A stretch of 64,000 nucleotides of DNA from Actinoplanes auranticolor. Lineage in GTDB: Bacteria; Actinomycetota; Actinomycetes; Mycobacteriales; Micromonosporaceae. The notes below the pieces were generated by a model, which searched no databases, had not been told where the DNA came from, and saw only the letters and a list, made by a program, of their open reading frames with translations. The translations under genes were made by a program, and so were the position numbers. This document shows, piece by piece, positions 7,896 to 15,490 of the stretch (its first letter is position 1; every line of letters begins with the position of its first letter). Where the stretch lies: contig NZ_BOQL01000025.1 of the NCBI RefSeq assembly GCF_018332655.1, forward strand, positions 38,487 through 102,486, written 5' to 3'.

Positions 7896-10238
7896 GTGGA
7901 AGACCTTGGCGAGATCGTCGGCGAATTCCTGATGGAGAGCCACGAGAACCTGGATCAGATCGACCGGGATCTCGTCGCCCTCGAACAGGAACCGGGATCG
8001 CGTGACCTGATCTCACGCATCTTCCGGGCCATCCACACGATCAAGGGAACGAGTGGCTTCCTGGCCTTCAGCCGGCTCGAGACACTCGCCCATGCCGGCG
8101 AGTCACTGCTCTCCCGACTGCGGGACGGCGTCCAGCCGGTCACCCCGACCACGATCACGACGCTGCTGGCCACGATCGACGGCGTCCGGTCGCTGCTGGA
8201 GTCGATCGAGCAGGACGGCAACGAGGGTGACGTCGAGGTCGACAGCATCATCACCGCCGTACACGCCCAGATGAACGCGCCCGAGGCCGCCGCCCCGGCC
8301 GAGCCCGCCTCGGCCGCCGAGCCGGCCGAGGAGCCGGAGCCGCTGGAGGAGAAGTCCGTCCGGCCGGCGCCCGAGCCCGTGGAGGGGCAGCGGAAGCCGC
8401 TCGGCGAGATGCTCGTCGAGTCCGGCGCCGCGGCGCCCAGCGACGTCGGCTCGGCCCTGCAGCAGCAGCTCGAGGGGGACGAGCGCAAGCTCGGCGCCAT
8501 TCTGCTGGAGGAGGGCAAGGCCCAGCCCGCCGCCGTCAACGAGGCGTTGCAGCAGCAGGCTCCCAAGCGCAGCGTCGCCGACAGCGCGATCCGGGTCGAC
8601 GTCGACCTGCTGGACGGCCTGATGAACCTGGTCGGTGAGCTGGTGCTGGCCCGCAACCAGCTGGTCCGCGGCGTGATGGAGACCGGCGACTCCGGTCTGG
8701 TGCGCAGCGCCCAGCGGCTCGGGATGATCACCAGTGAGCTGCAAGAGGGCATCATGAAGACCCGGATGCAGCCCATCGAGCACATCTGGTCCAAGCTGCC
8801 CCGGGTCATCCGCGACCTCAGCCAGTCGCTCGGCAAGCAGGTCGAGCTGGTCATGGAGGGCAAGGAGACCGAGCTCGACCGCAGCCTGCTGGAGGCGGTC
8901 AAGGACCCGCTGACCCACCTGGTGCGCAACGCGGTCGACCACGGCATCGAGGAGGCCGACAAGCGCGTCGCCGCGGGCAAGCCGGCCGTGGGCACGCTGA
9001 CGCTGCGGGCGTACCACGAGGGCGGGCACGTCGCCGTCGACGTGGCCGACGACGGCGCCGGCATGGACGTCAACCGGATCGCCGAGAAGGCCGTGGAGAA
9101 GGGCCTGCTGCGCGCCGACCAGATCGCCACGATGGACAAGCGCGAGATCATGGCGATGGTCTTCCAGCCCGGCTTCTCGACCGCCGCCAAGGTGACCAAC
9201 GTGTCCGGCCGTGGTGTCGGCATGGACGTGGTCAAGACCAACATCGAGCGGATCGGCGGCGCGGTCAGCGTCGACTCGACGCTGGGCGAGGGTACGGTCT
9301 GGCGCCTCACCATCCCGCTGACCCTGGCCATCATCCAGGCCCTGACCGTCGACTGCGGCGACCAGCGTTACGTGGTGCCGCAGGTGGCCGTGCTGGAGCT
9401 GGTCTTCATCGACGGCCAGTCCACGAAGATCGAGTACGCCTCCGGCGCGCCGGTCTACCGGCTGCGCGGCAAGCTGCTCCCGTTGGTCCGCCTGGACCGG
9501 ACGCTCGGTCTCAACGTCGGCGGCGACCAGGGTGTCTACATCATGGTGCTGCACGCCGACGGCCGCCGGTTCGGCCTGGTCGTGGACCGCGTCCTGAACA
9601 CCGAGGAAGTCGTGGTCAAGGCGCTCAACAGCAGGTTCAAGGACATCGGCCTGTACGCCGGCGCCACCATCCTGGGCGACGGCAAGGTCGGCCTGATCCT
9701 CGACGTCTCGTCGCTGGCCCGGCGCTCGCAGCTGACCGCCGAGTCCGACCGGGAGAACCTGGTCGGCACCTCGCGCGCCAGTGGCGGACCCGCCAACGGC
9801 GAGCGACTGCTGGTCACGGCCGTCGGTGAACGCCGGGTGGCGATCCCGCTGGACGCGGTAACCCGGCTCGAGGAGTTTCCGCGGGACCGCATCGAGCACG
9901 CCGGGTCGCGGGAGGTCGTGCAGTACCGGGGCCAGATCCTGCCGCTCGTCCGGCTGTCGCACCTGCTCGGGGCGTACAGCGAGGTGGAGGAGGGCGACAC
10001 CGTGTCCGTGGTCGTCTACAGCGAGGGTGAGCGCAGCGTCGCGCTGGTCGTCGACCGGATCGTCGACATCGCGGAGAACTCCACCACTGCCCGCCGCGAT
10101 GCGGAGGAGGACGGCCTGATCGGCACCGCGGTCATCCAGCAACGGGTGACCGAGCTGCTGGACGTGCGCCGGGCCATCCTGGCCGCCGATCCGAACTTCT
10201 ACACCGAGGTGCCCGTCGAGATGCTGGTGGAGGCCTGA
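7896..10238 (+). CDS. cheA: chemotaxis histidine kinase CheA
   Basis: A 780-residue CheA. The HPt domain carries the phosphoacceptor His47 in AIHTIKGTSGF. No classical P2 domain is seen; instead an acidic Ala/Glu/Pro linker (about 127-165) is followed by two similar 24-residue units at 168-191 and 198-221 (LGEMLVESG..., LGAILLEEG...). Dimerisation helices follow at about 228-300, then the ATPase domain with HLVRNAVDHG (341-350), DDGAGM (385-390) and GRGVGMD (438-444), and two CheW-like domains at about 460-595 and 635-765. It phosphorylates CheY and CheB proteins under receptor control. GTG start with AGGAGGT five bases upstream. First gene of the operon. Confidence 0.96.
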   Translation: MEDLGEIVGEFLMESHENLDQIDRDLVALEQEPGSRDLISRIFRAIHTIKGTSGFLAFSRLETLAHAGESLLSRLRDGVQPVTPTTITTLLATIDGVRSLLESIEQDGNEGDVEVDSIITAVHAQMNAPEAAAPAEPASAAEPAEEPEPLEEKSVRPAPEPVEGQRKPLGEMLVESGAAAPSDVGSALQQQLEGDERKLGAILLEEGKAQPAAVNEALQQQAPKRSVADSAIRVDVDLLDGLMNLVGELVLARNQLVRGVMETGDSGLVRSAQRLGMITSELQEGIMKTRMQPIEHIWSKLPRVIRDLSQSLGKQVELVMEGKETELDRSLLEAVKDPLTHLVRNAVDHGIEEADKRVAAGKPAVGTLTLRAYHEGGHVAVDVADDGAGMDVNRIAEKAVEKGLLRADQIATMDKREIMAMVFQPGFSTAAKVTNVSGRGVGMDVVKTNIERIGGAVSVDSTLGEGTVWRLTIPLTLAIIQALTVDCGDQRYVVPQVAVLELVFIDGQSTKIEYASGAPVYRLRGKLLPLVRLDRTLGLNVGGDQGVYIMVLHADGRRFGLVVDRVLNTEEVVVKALNSRFKDIGLYAGATILGDGKVGLILDVSSLARRSQLTAESDRENLVGTSRASGGPANGERLLVTAVGERRVAIPLDAVTRLEEFPRDRIEHAGSREVVQYRGQILPLVRLSHLLGAYSEVEEGDTVSVVVYSEGERSVALVVDRIVDIAENSTTARRDAEEDGLIGTAVIQQRVTELLDVRRAILAADPNFYTEVPVEMLVEA

Positions 10239-10239
10239 C

Positions 10240-10677
10240 ATGGCGAGTCGTCAGTTTGCCACCTTCGAGGTGGCCGACCAGCTGTTCGGGGTCGAGGTGC
10301 ACACGGTGCAGGAGGTGCTCTCCTACAACGAGTACACCCCCGTACCGCTGGCTCCGCCGGCCGTCGGTGGGCTGTTCAACCTGCGGGGCCAGGTGATCGC
10401 CGCGGTCGACCTGCGGGTGCAGCTCGGCCTGGTCCGCCAGGCCATGCAGGGTCCGGTGATGAATGTGATCCTGCGCGGCGACGGCGAGCCGGTCAGCCTG
10501 CTCGTGGACCGCATCGGCGAGGTCGTGGACCTCGACGACGAGGCCTTCGAGGGGCCACCGGACACGCTCAGCGGCCCGACCCGGGAGCTGGTCACCGGCA
10601 CGTTCAAGATGGACGGACGGCTGATGCTGGCCCTGGACGTGAACCAGGCCGTCGACACCTATCGAGCCACCACCTGA
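10240..10677 (+). CDS. cheW: chemotaxis coupling protein CheW
   Basis: A 145-residue single-domain CheW that bridges chemoreceptors and CheA. The SH3-like fold is recognisable from TFEVADQLFGVEVHTVQEVL at the N-terminus, NLRGQVIAAVDLR near residue 46-58, and LLVDRIGEVVDL near residue 87-98. It begins one base after the cheA stop and its own stop shares a base with the next start, so the genes are translationally coupled. Confidence 0.95.
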   Translation: MASRQFATFEVADQLFGVEVHTVQEVLSYNEYTPVPLAPPAVGGLFNLRGQVIAAVDLRVQLGLVRQAMQGPVMNVILRGDGEPVSLLVDRIGEVVDLDDEAFEGPPDTLSGPTRELVTGTFKMDGRLMLALDVNQAVDTYRATT

Positions 10678-11549
10678 TGTACAGCCTCGTCAGCGCCCCC
10701 GTCCTCGGCTTCGACCTGACCCGCCTCGGTGGCGGGTCGGCGACCGCCGAGGTGCTGCTGCGCGCCTTGCGCCTCAGCGTCGGGGACCTGCCGGTGCTGG
10801 CCGAGCGGCTGCCCGACGAGGGTGTCCGCGGGCCGCTCTGGGTCGAGGTGGAGAGTGCGGCGCGCAAGATGCCCACGCTCAAGGGTCTCAAGGCCGACGA
10901 CCCGGCCAGTTCGCTGGCGCTGGTCGAGCGGGCCCCGATCGGGTCGGTGGACTCGCTGCTCACCTGTCTGCGCTACGACGTCATGGCCTGGACCTGGCAG
11001 GGCTCCGGACGCGATGCCAAGCAGAGCGAGGACGCCGCCTCGGCGACGGCCCTGCTCTGCGACGCGGCCGTGGCCAGCTACCTGCGGGAGGTGCTGGACG
11101 ACTCGACCCGCCGGATGCTCGGGGCCGGCTGGGTGTCCGCGCTGCGCAAACTGCCCGCGGGCAAGCCGATCGACCTGGGCCCGCACCACTATGCGATCTC
11201 GGCGCTGCTGGACCGGCTCCGCTCGATCCGGGCGAACGATCTGACCCGGCTGCTGCAGTCCGCGGAGGACGCCCGGCGCAACGCCGGCGGATGGTCCCCG
11301 GCGGTGCACTCGGCGTCCTGGGCGGCGTACCTGTCCGACCGGGTCCGGACCGCCGCGGCCGCCCAGATGCTGCTCGTGCAGGCGATCGACACGGCGGCCA
11401 TCCCGCTGGCCGATCGCGCGGGCGGGGTCTGGAACATGCTCAGCGGCGCGGTGCAGGCCCTGGTCGTCCGGGACCTGCTGGACACCGCCACGGCTCACCG
11501 GCTGCTCGCGCCGGTGGTCGCGGCGCTCGGCCCGGCGTGGCTCGGGTGA
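10677..11549 (+). CDS. unknown protein encoded inside the chemotaxis operon
   Basis: A 290-residue protein with no motif I recognise. It is predicted mostly helical, Ala/Leu/Arg rich, with no signal peptide or membrane segment; a Trp-rich patch (MAWTWQGSG) sits near residue 103-111. Its ATG overlaps the cheW TGA by one base, and cheB follows 16 bases after its stop, so it is certainly part of the operon and probably acts in the chemosensory array or in adaptation. It resembles none of CheC, CheD, CheV or CheZ by eye. Codon use matches its neighbours, so it is unlikely to be a recent insertion. Confidence 0.8.
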   Translation: MYSLVSAPVLGFDLTRLGGGSATAEVLLRALRLSVGDLPVLAERLPDEGVRGPLWVEVESAARKMPTLKGLKADDPASSLALVERAPIGSVDSLLTCLRYDVMAWTWQGSGRDAKQSEDAASATALLCDAAVASYLREVLDDSTRRMLGAGWVSALRKLPAGKPIDLGPHHYAISALLDRLRSIRANDLTRLLQSAEDARRNAGGWSPAVHSASWAAYLSDRVRTAAAAQMLLVQAIDTAAIPLADRAGGVWNMLSGAVQALVVRDLLDTATAHRLLAPVVAALGPAWLG

Positions 11550-11565
11550 AGGGCGCGGTGGCTTC

Positions 11566-12756
11566 ATGATCAAGGTCCTGGTCGTCGACGACTCCGTGGT
11601 CGTCCGCCGGCTCATCGTGGACTCGCTGACCGGTGCGCCCGGCATCGAGGTGGTCGGCACCGCCGCCAACGGCCTGCTGGCCCAGGCGAAGATCGATCAG
11701 CTCAAGCCGGACGCGGTCACGATGGACATCGAGATGCCGCAGATGAACGGCATCGAAGCTGTGCGGGAGCTGCGCAAGCGGCACAAGCAGCTGCCGGTGA
11801 TCATGTTCAGCACCCTGTCGGCCGCGGGGGCGAGCGCGACGCTGGAGGCGCTCTCCGCCGGCGCCACCGACTACGTCACGAAGCCGAGCAACGTGGGCTC
11901 GATCGCCGAGTCCATCGCCGCCGTGCGCGAGCAGCTCGTACCGAAGATCCATGCGCTGGCCGGCCGTCGCCCGCCGTCCGGCCCACCGGCACGGCCCGGT
12001 CCGCCTCCGGGCCGGCCGGGGCTGAGCCCACCGGCCGCCGGTCGGCCCGGCGGACCGGTGCCAGGTCGTCCCGGCCTGGCGCCGCCGCGTCCCGGCGCTC
12101 CCGCGGCAGGCGGCCCGGCCCGCCCGGTACGCCGCGCCGGCGCCCCCGGCCGCGTCGACATCCTGGCCATCGGCTCCTCGACCGGCGGCCCGGACGCGCT
12201 GACCAAGGTGCTGCAGGCGCTGCCCGCCGACCTGCCGGTGCCGATCGTGGTCACCCAGCACATGCCGCCGGTCTTCACCCGGATGTTCGCCGAGCGCCTC
12301 GACCGCAGCACGTCGCTGCACGTCGTCGAGGCCGGCGACGGCATGGAGCTCGCACCCGGCACCGTCTACATCGCTCCCGGCGACAGGCACCTCGTGCTGC
12401 AGCGCCGGAGCACCGCGACGCTGACCCAGCTCAGTGGCGCGCCGCCGGAGAACTCGTGCCGTCCGGCGGTCGATGTGATGTTCCGTTCGGTGGCCGCGCT
12501 CTTCGGAGCCTCGGCGTTCGCCACGGTGCTGACCGGCATGGGATACGACGGACGGGGTGGTGCGAAGGTGCTGCGTGAGGCAGGTGCCGAAATCCTGGCG
12601 CAGGATGAGGCCAGTTCCGTGGTCTGGGGTATGCCCGGTGCCGTGGTCGGCGCAGGGCTGGCGGACGAGATCCTGCCCCTGGACCGGATCGCGGCCGCCC
12701 TGATCCAGCGGGTCCAGGCCGGCCGCGTGTCGCGTCCGACGGCGGTGACCCGATGA
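11566..12756 (+). CDS. cheB: protein-glutamate methylesterase CheB
   Basis: A 396-residue CheB. Receiver domain at 1-125 with D54 as phosphoacceptor, a proline/glycine-rich linker of about 65 residues (roughly 128-192, much longer than in enteric CheB), and the methylesterase domain with the catalytic Ser in IGSSTGGP, His in TQHMPP and Asp in GMGYDGRGG. It removes methyl groups from receptors, opposing CheR. The stop overlaps the cheR start by four bases (ATGA). Confidence 0.95.
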   Translation: MIKVLVVDDSVVVRRLIVDSLTGAPGIEVVGTAANGLLAQAKIDQLKPDAVTMDIEMPQMNGIEAVRELRKRHKQLPVIMFSTLSAAGASATLEALSAGATDYVTKPSNVGSIAESIAAVREQLVPKIHALAGRRPPSGPPARPGPPPGRPGLSPPAAGRPGGPVPGRPGLAPPRPGAPAAGGPARPVRRAGAPGRVDILAIGSSTGGPDALTKVLQALPADLPVPIVVTQHMPPVFTRMFAERLDRSTSLHVVEAGDGMELAPGTVYIAPGDRHLVLQRRSTATLTQLSGAPPENSCRPAVDVMFRSVAALFGASAFATVLTGMGYDGRGGAKVLREAGAEILAQDEASSVVWGMPGAVVGAGLADEILPLDRIAAALIQRVQAGRVSRPTAVTR

Positions 12757-13598
12757 CCCTTTCGGCAGCCGACTTCGCGTTCGTCTCGGCCCTGGTCCGC
12801 CGGGAGGCGGCGATCGTGCTCGCCCCGGGCAAGGAGTATCTGGTCGAGGCCCGGCTGATCCCGGTGGCCCGGCAGGTGGGCGCGGCCAGCGTGGCCGAGT
12901 TCCTGGCCAATATGCAGCGCCGGCCCAACTCGGAGGACCAGCGCCGGATCATCGACGCGCTGACCACCAACGAGACGTCGTGGTTCCGGGACCGTGAGCC
13001 GTTCTCCGCGCTGACCGACGTGGTGCTGCCCGAGCTGGTCCGCAGCCGGGGGACGAACCGCAAGCTGCGGCTGTGGTCGGCGGCCAGCTCCAGCGGTCAG
13101 GAGGCGTACAGCCTCGCGATCACGCTGCAGGAGAACCTGCCGACCGGGTGGTCGTACGAGATCATGGGCAGCGACATCTCCACCGAGATGGTCAAACGGG
13201 CCGAGGCCGCCGAGTACAGCCAGGTCGAGGTCAACCGTGGTCTGCCCGCGACCCAGCTGGTGCAGTACTTCGAGCGGGCCGGCGCGCACTGGCGGATCAC
13301 CCCGGCGCTGCGGCGCAACGTGTCGTTCAAGCTGATGAACCTCACCGCGCCCCTGCCGGCGCTGCCGCCGTTCGACGTGATCTTCCTGCGCAACGTGCTC
13401 ATCTACTTCGACGTCGCGACGAAGAAGTCGGTGCTGCGTAACGTCGCCCGGCTGCTGCGGCCGGACGGCTGGCTGTTCCTCGGAGCGGCCGAGACGACCA
13501 TCGGCATCGACGACAACTACGAACGGGTGGCGGCCGGCCGGACCTCTGCCTACCGAGTGCGGAGCGCGGTGCCGGCCGGTACCGCTAGGAAGGGGTGA
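12753..13598 (+). CDS. cheR: chemotaxis protein methyltransferase CheR
   Basis: A 281-residue SAM-dependent methyltransferase that methylates receptor glutamates. The N-terminal CheR helical domain (about 1-75) contains TTNETSWFRD, and the catalytic domain has LWSAASSSGQEAYSLAI as the SAM-binding loop and DVIFLRNVLIYFD near residue 208-220. There is no pentapeptide-binding beta-subdomain extension obvious by eye. ATG overlaps the cheB stop. Works with CheB in adaptation of the receptor encoded at 48987 and others elsewhere. Confidence 0.95.
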   Translation: MTLSAADFAFVSALVRREAAIVLAPGKEYLVEARLIPVARQVGAASVAEFLANMQRRPNSEDQRRIIDALTTNETSWFRDREPFSALTDVVLPELVRSRGTNRKLRLWSAASSSGQEAYSLAITLQENLPTGWSYEIMGSDISTEMVKRAEAAEYSQVEVNRGLPATQLVQYFERAGAHWRITPALRRNVSFKLMNLTAPLPALPPFDVIFLRNVLIYFDVATKKSVLRNVARLLRPDGWLFLGAAETTIGIDDNYERVAAGRTSAYRVRSAVPAGTARKG

Positions 13599-13604
13599 GC
13601 TGCG

Positions 13605-13991
13605 GTGCGTGCCATGGTGATCGACGATTCCCGGGCGATGCGAATGATTCTCAAGCGCATCGTCGCCAAGCTGAACTTCGAGGCGGTCGAGGCCGGTGAC
13701 GGCCAGGAGGCCCTCGATCTGCTGGCCACGATGACCGAGGTGCCGGAGCTGGCCCTCATCGACTGGAACATGCCCAACATGAACGGGCTCGAGTTCGTGA
13801 CGAAGGTGCGCGCCGAACCGCGGCTGCGCGAGATGACCCTGGTGATGGTCACAACCGAGAGCGAGCAGAGCCAGATCGTCCGGGCTCTGGCCGCGGGCGC
13901 CCACGAATACGTGATCAAGCCCTTCACGGAGGGCGCGATGATAGAAAAGCTGGCCCTGCTGGGCCTCGTCCCGACCGGAGCGAACTCATGA
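13605..13991 (+). CDS. cheY: CheY-like response regulator (first copy)
   Basis: A 128-residue stand-alone receiver. Acidic pocket D7/D8, phosphoacceptor D53 in LIDWNMP, conserved Thr in MVTTES and the Lys in VIKPF. It begins with GTG after an AGGAAGGGG stretch, and its stop overlaps the cheX start (ATGA). Either this or the copy at 14461 could be the one that reaches the flagellar switch; the other may act as a phosphate sink. The sequence alone does not separate these roles. Confidence 0.9.
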   Translation: MRAMVIDDSRAMRMILKRIVAKLNFEAVEAGDGQEALDLLATMTEVPELALIDWNMPNMNGLEFVTKVRAEPRLREMTLVMVTTESEQSQIVRALAAGAHEYVIKPFTEGAMIEKLALLGLVPTGANS

Positions 13992-14464
13992 GCGAACCCG
14001 TGGTGACTGAGCGAGACCTCGCCGAGATGGCGGAGCAGGTGTGGGTCTCGTACCTCGATCCTGAGGGGGTCAACCCGCTGGTGCCCCACGGCGACGTCAA
14101 GCAGCTGTCGGAGGTGCACTCGACGGTCTCGATCACCGGCTCCTGGCACGGGCACCTGGTCTACGCGTCCTCGCAGAACGCCGCCCGCAGGGCCGCCGCG
14201 GCCTTCCTCGCCATGGAGCCCGACGAGGTCGCCCAGGAGGACATCTCCGACGTACTCGGTGAACTGGCGAACATCGTCGGCGGCAACGTCAAGGCGATGC
14301 TCCCGGCCGGCTGCTTCCTGTCGCTGCCGACGGTGGTGCTGGCGCCCGACACGGCCTCGTACTACCCGGCGGCCGAACGGATCAGCGGCCTGTACGGCAT
14401 CTGGGACGGCGAGCCGGTGTCCATCTCGATGTGGCAGAGCGTGAAGCAGGAGGCAAGCGCATGA
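13988..14464 (+). CDS. cheX: CheX-type CheY-phosphate phosphatase
   Basis: A 158-residue protein of the CheC/CheX/FliY phosphatase fold. The active-site pattern E-x2-N is at E92 and N95 in DVLGELANIVGGN. One such motif is present, as in CheX. It should remove phosphate from CheY and so end the signal; the operon has no cheZ, cheC or cheD. It is sandwiched between two cheY genes and overlaps both by four bases, which argues for matched expression of phosphatase and substrates. Confidence 0.85.
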   Translation: MSEPVVTERDLAEMAEQVWVSYLDPEGVNPLVPHGDVKQLSEVHSTVSITGSWHGHLVYASSQNAARRAAAAFLAMEPDEVAQEDISDVLGELANIVGGNVKAMLPAGCFLSLPTVVLAPDTASYYPAAERISGLYGIWDGEPVSISMWQSVKQEASA

Positions 14465-14823
14465 AGATCCTGATCGCGGACGACAGCCGGGTGATGCGCC
14501 AGATCGTCACCCGGACCCTGCGGCAGGCCGGTTTCGGCGACCACGACCTGGTCGAGGCGGCCGACGGCAAGCAGGCCGTGGACATGGCGGTCGCCGAGAA
14601 GCCGGATCTGGTGATCTCGGACTGGAACATGCCGGAGATGACCGGCATCGAGGTGCTGCGGCAGCTGCGGGCGGCCGGCAACAACGTGAAGTTCGGGTTC
14701 GTGACCTCGGAGTGCACGCCCGAGATGCAGCAGGCGGCGGAGGCCGCCGGTTCGGCTTTCTTCATCGTCAAGCCGTTCACTGCGGAACGTTTTGACGAGG
14801 TCTTCTCTCCTATTTTGGGATGA
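14461..14823 (+). CDS. cheY: CheY-like response regulator (second copy)
   Basis: A 120-residue stand-alone receiver with D7/D8, phosphoacceptor D54 in ISDWNMPEM, Thr/Ser in FVTSE and Lys in IVKPF. ATG at 14461 overlaps the cheX stop; an in-frame upstream ATG at 14431 lies inside cheX and is not preferred. It is distinct in sequence from the first CheY, so the two are not a recent duplication. Confidence 0.9.
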   Translation: MKILIADDSRVMRQIVTRTLRQAGFGDHDLVEAADGKQAVDMAVAEKPDLVISDWNMPEMTGIEVLRQLRAAGNNVKFGFVTSECTPEMQQAAEAAGSAFFIVKPFTAERFDEVFSPILG

Positions 14824-14830
14824 TATAGCT

Positions 14831-15316
14831 ATGTCTGACACCTCGGTTATCCCCGTCGCTCTCACCGTCCGTAACCTTTTCGAGGACCTGCTCGGCCGCG
14901 ACGTCAACGTCTCGCCGGGCGATCCCATGACCGCCGCCGACCTGCCGACCGCCGTGATCGCCGTCTACGCGGACACGTCGCAGCAGCTCTACGCGGTGCT
15001 CGGCATGCAGCTGTCGCTGGCGGCCAACGCGGGCGCCGCCCTGGGCCTGCTCCCGGCCGGCGCCGCGGAGGACAGCATCGAGGAGAAGCAGCTCTTCCCG
15101 AACCTGGCCGAGAACGTCTTCGAGCTCTGCAACGTGCTGACCAGCCTGCTCAACCGCGAGGGCGCCCCGCACGTGAAGCTCTACCAGGTGATCTACCCGG
15201 GCATGGACATCCCGAACGACGCCCGCGCGCACCTGCTGGCCCTGGGCAAGCGCCTGGACCTGACCGTCGAGGTGGCCCGCTACGGCAAGGGGAAGTTGTC
15301 GCTCTCGCTGGCCTGA
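14831..15316 (+). CDS. CheX/CheC-like protein, last gene of che operon
   Basis: A 161-residue protein with no clear name. The segment NLAENVFELCNVLTSLLN (residues 91-108) has an E98-x2-N101 arrangement in a helix that resembles the CheC/CheX active-site helix, and the overall size and position after cheX-cheY suggest a diverged member of that phosphatase fold. It starts seven bases after the cheY stop and ends shortly before a strong hairpin at 15387. A role in CheY dephosphorylation is inferred only; the lack of the usual GGN following the motif makes this less certain. Confidence 0.65.
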   Translation: MSDTSVIPVALTVRNLFEDLLGRDVNVSPGDPMTAADLPTAVIAVYADTSQQLYAVLGMQLSLAANAGAALGLLPAGAAEDSIEEKQLFPNLAENVFELCNVLTSLLNREGAPHVKLYQVIYPGMDIPNDARAHLLALGKRLDLTVEVARYGKGKLSLSLA

Positions 15317-15386
15317 AAGGCAGATCAAGGGTTTGATGTCGTAGCTCGGTGCGGGGTACGGACCGTCGCTCGCGCCGAGACCGGGC

Positions 15387-15427
15387 GCGGGGATCCATTC
15401 GCTCGGCGCTCATGAGCGGATCCCCGC
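15387..15427. terminator. strong hairpin after the che operon
   Basis: GCGGGGATC (15387-15395) pairs with GATCCCCGC (15419-15427), and within it CGCTC (15400-15404) pairs with GAGCG (15414-15418), leaving a 9-base loop and a 4-base bulge. It lies 70 bases after the last che stop. There is no U-run on either strand, as is usual in high-GC actinobacteria, so termination is inferred. The rest of the 15317-15490 gap shows only the palindrome next to the following gene. Confidence 0.7.
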
Positions 15428-15473
15428 ACCCTGCCAGGTCCGTGCGCGCAAGGGCCAGATCCTGACCGCAATG

Positions 15474-15490
15474 GCGGCCAGACTGGCCGC
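15474..15490. promoter_or_regulatory. perfect 17-bp palindrome abutting a start codon
   Basis: GCGGCCAG-A-CTGGCCGC, an 8-1-8 perfect palindrome ending at the base before the ATG of the AlkZ-like gene. No Shine-Dalgarno is visible, so either the gene is leaderless or the palindrome is a repressor operator or hairpin that controls initiation. Confidence 0.5.

Noticed and set aside
8103..10241. 712-codon open frame antisense to cheA
   Set aside because: Its protein is a low-complexity His/Asp/Gln/Arg string typical of the reverse frame of high-GC genes; cheA on the other strand is unmistakable.
12366..13904. 512-codon frame antisense to cheB-cheR-cheY
   Set aside because: No domain, biased composition; a shadow of the che genes.
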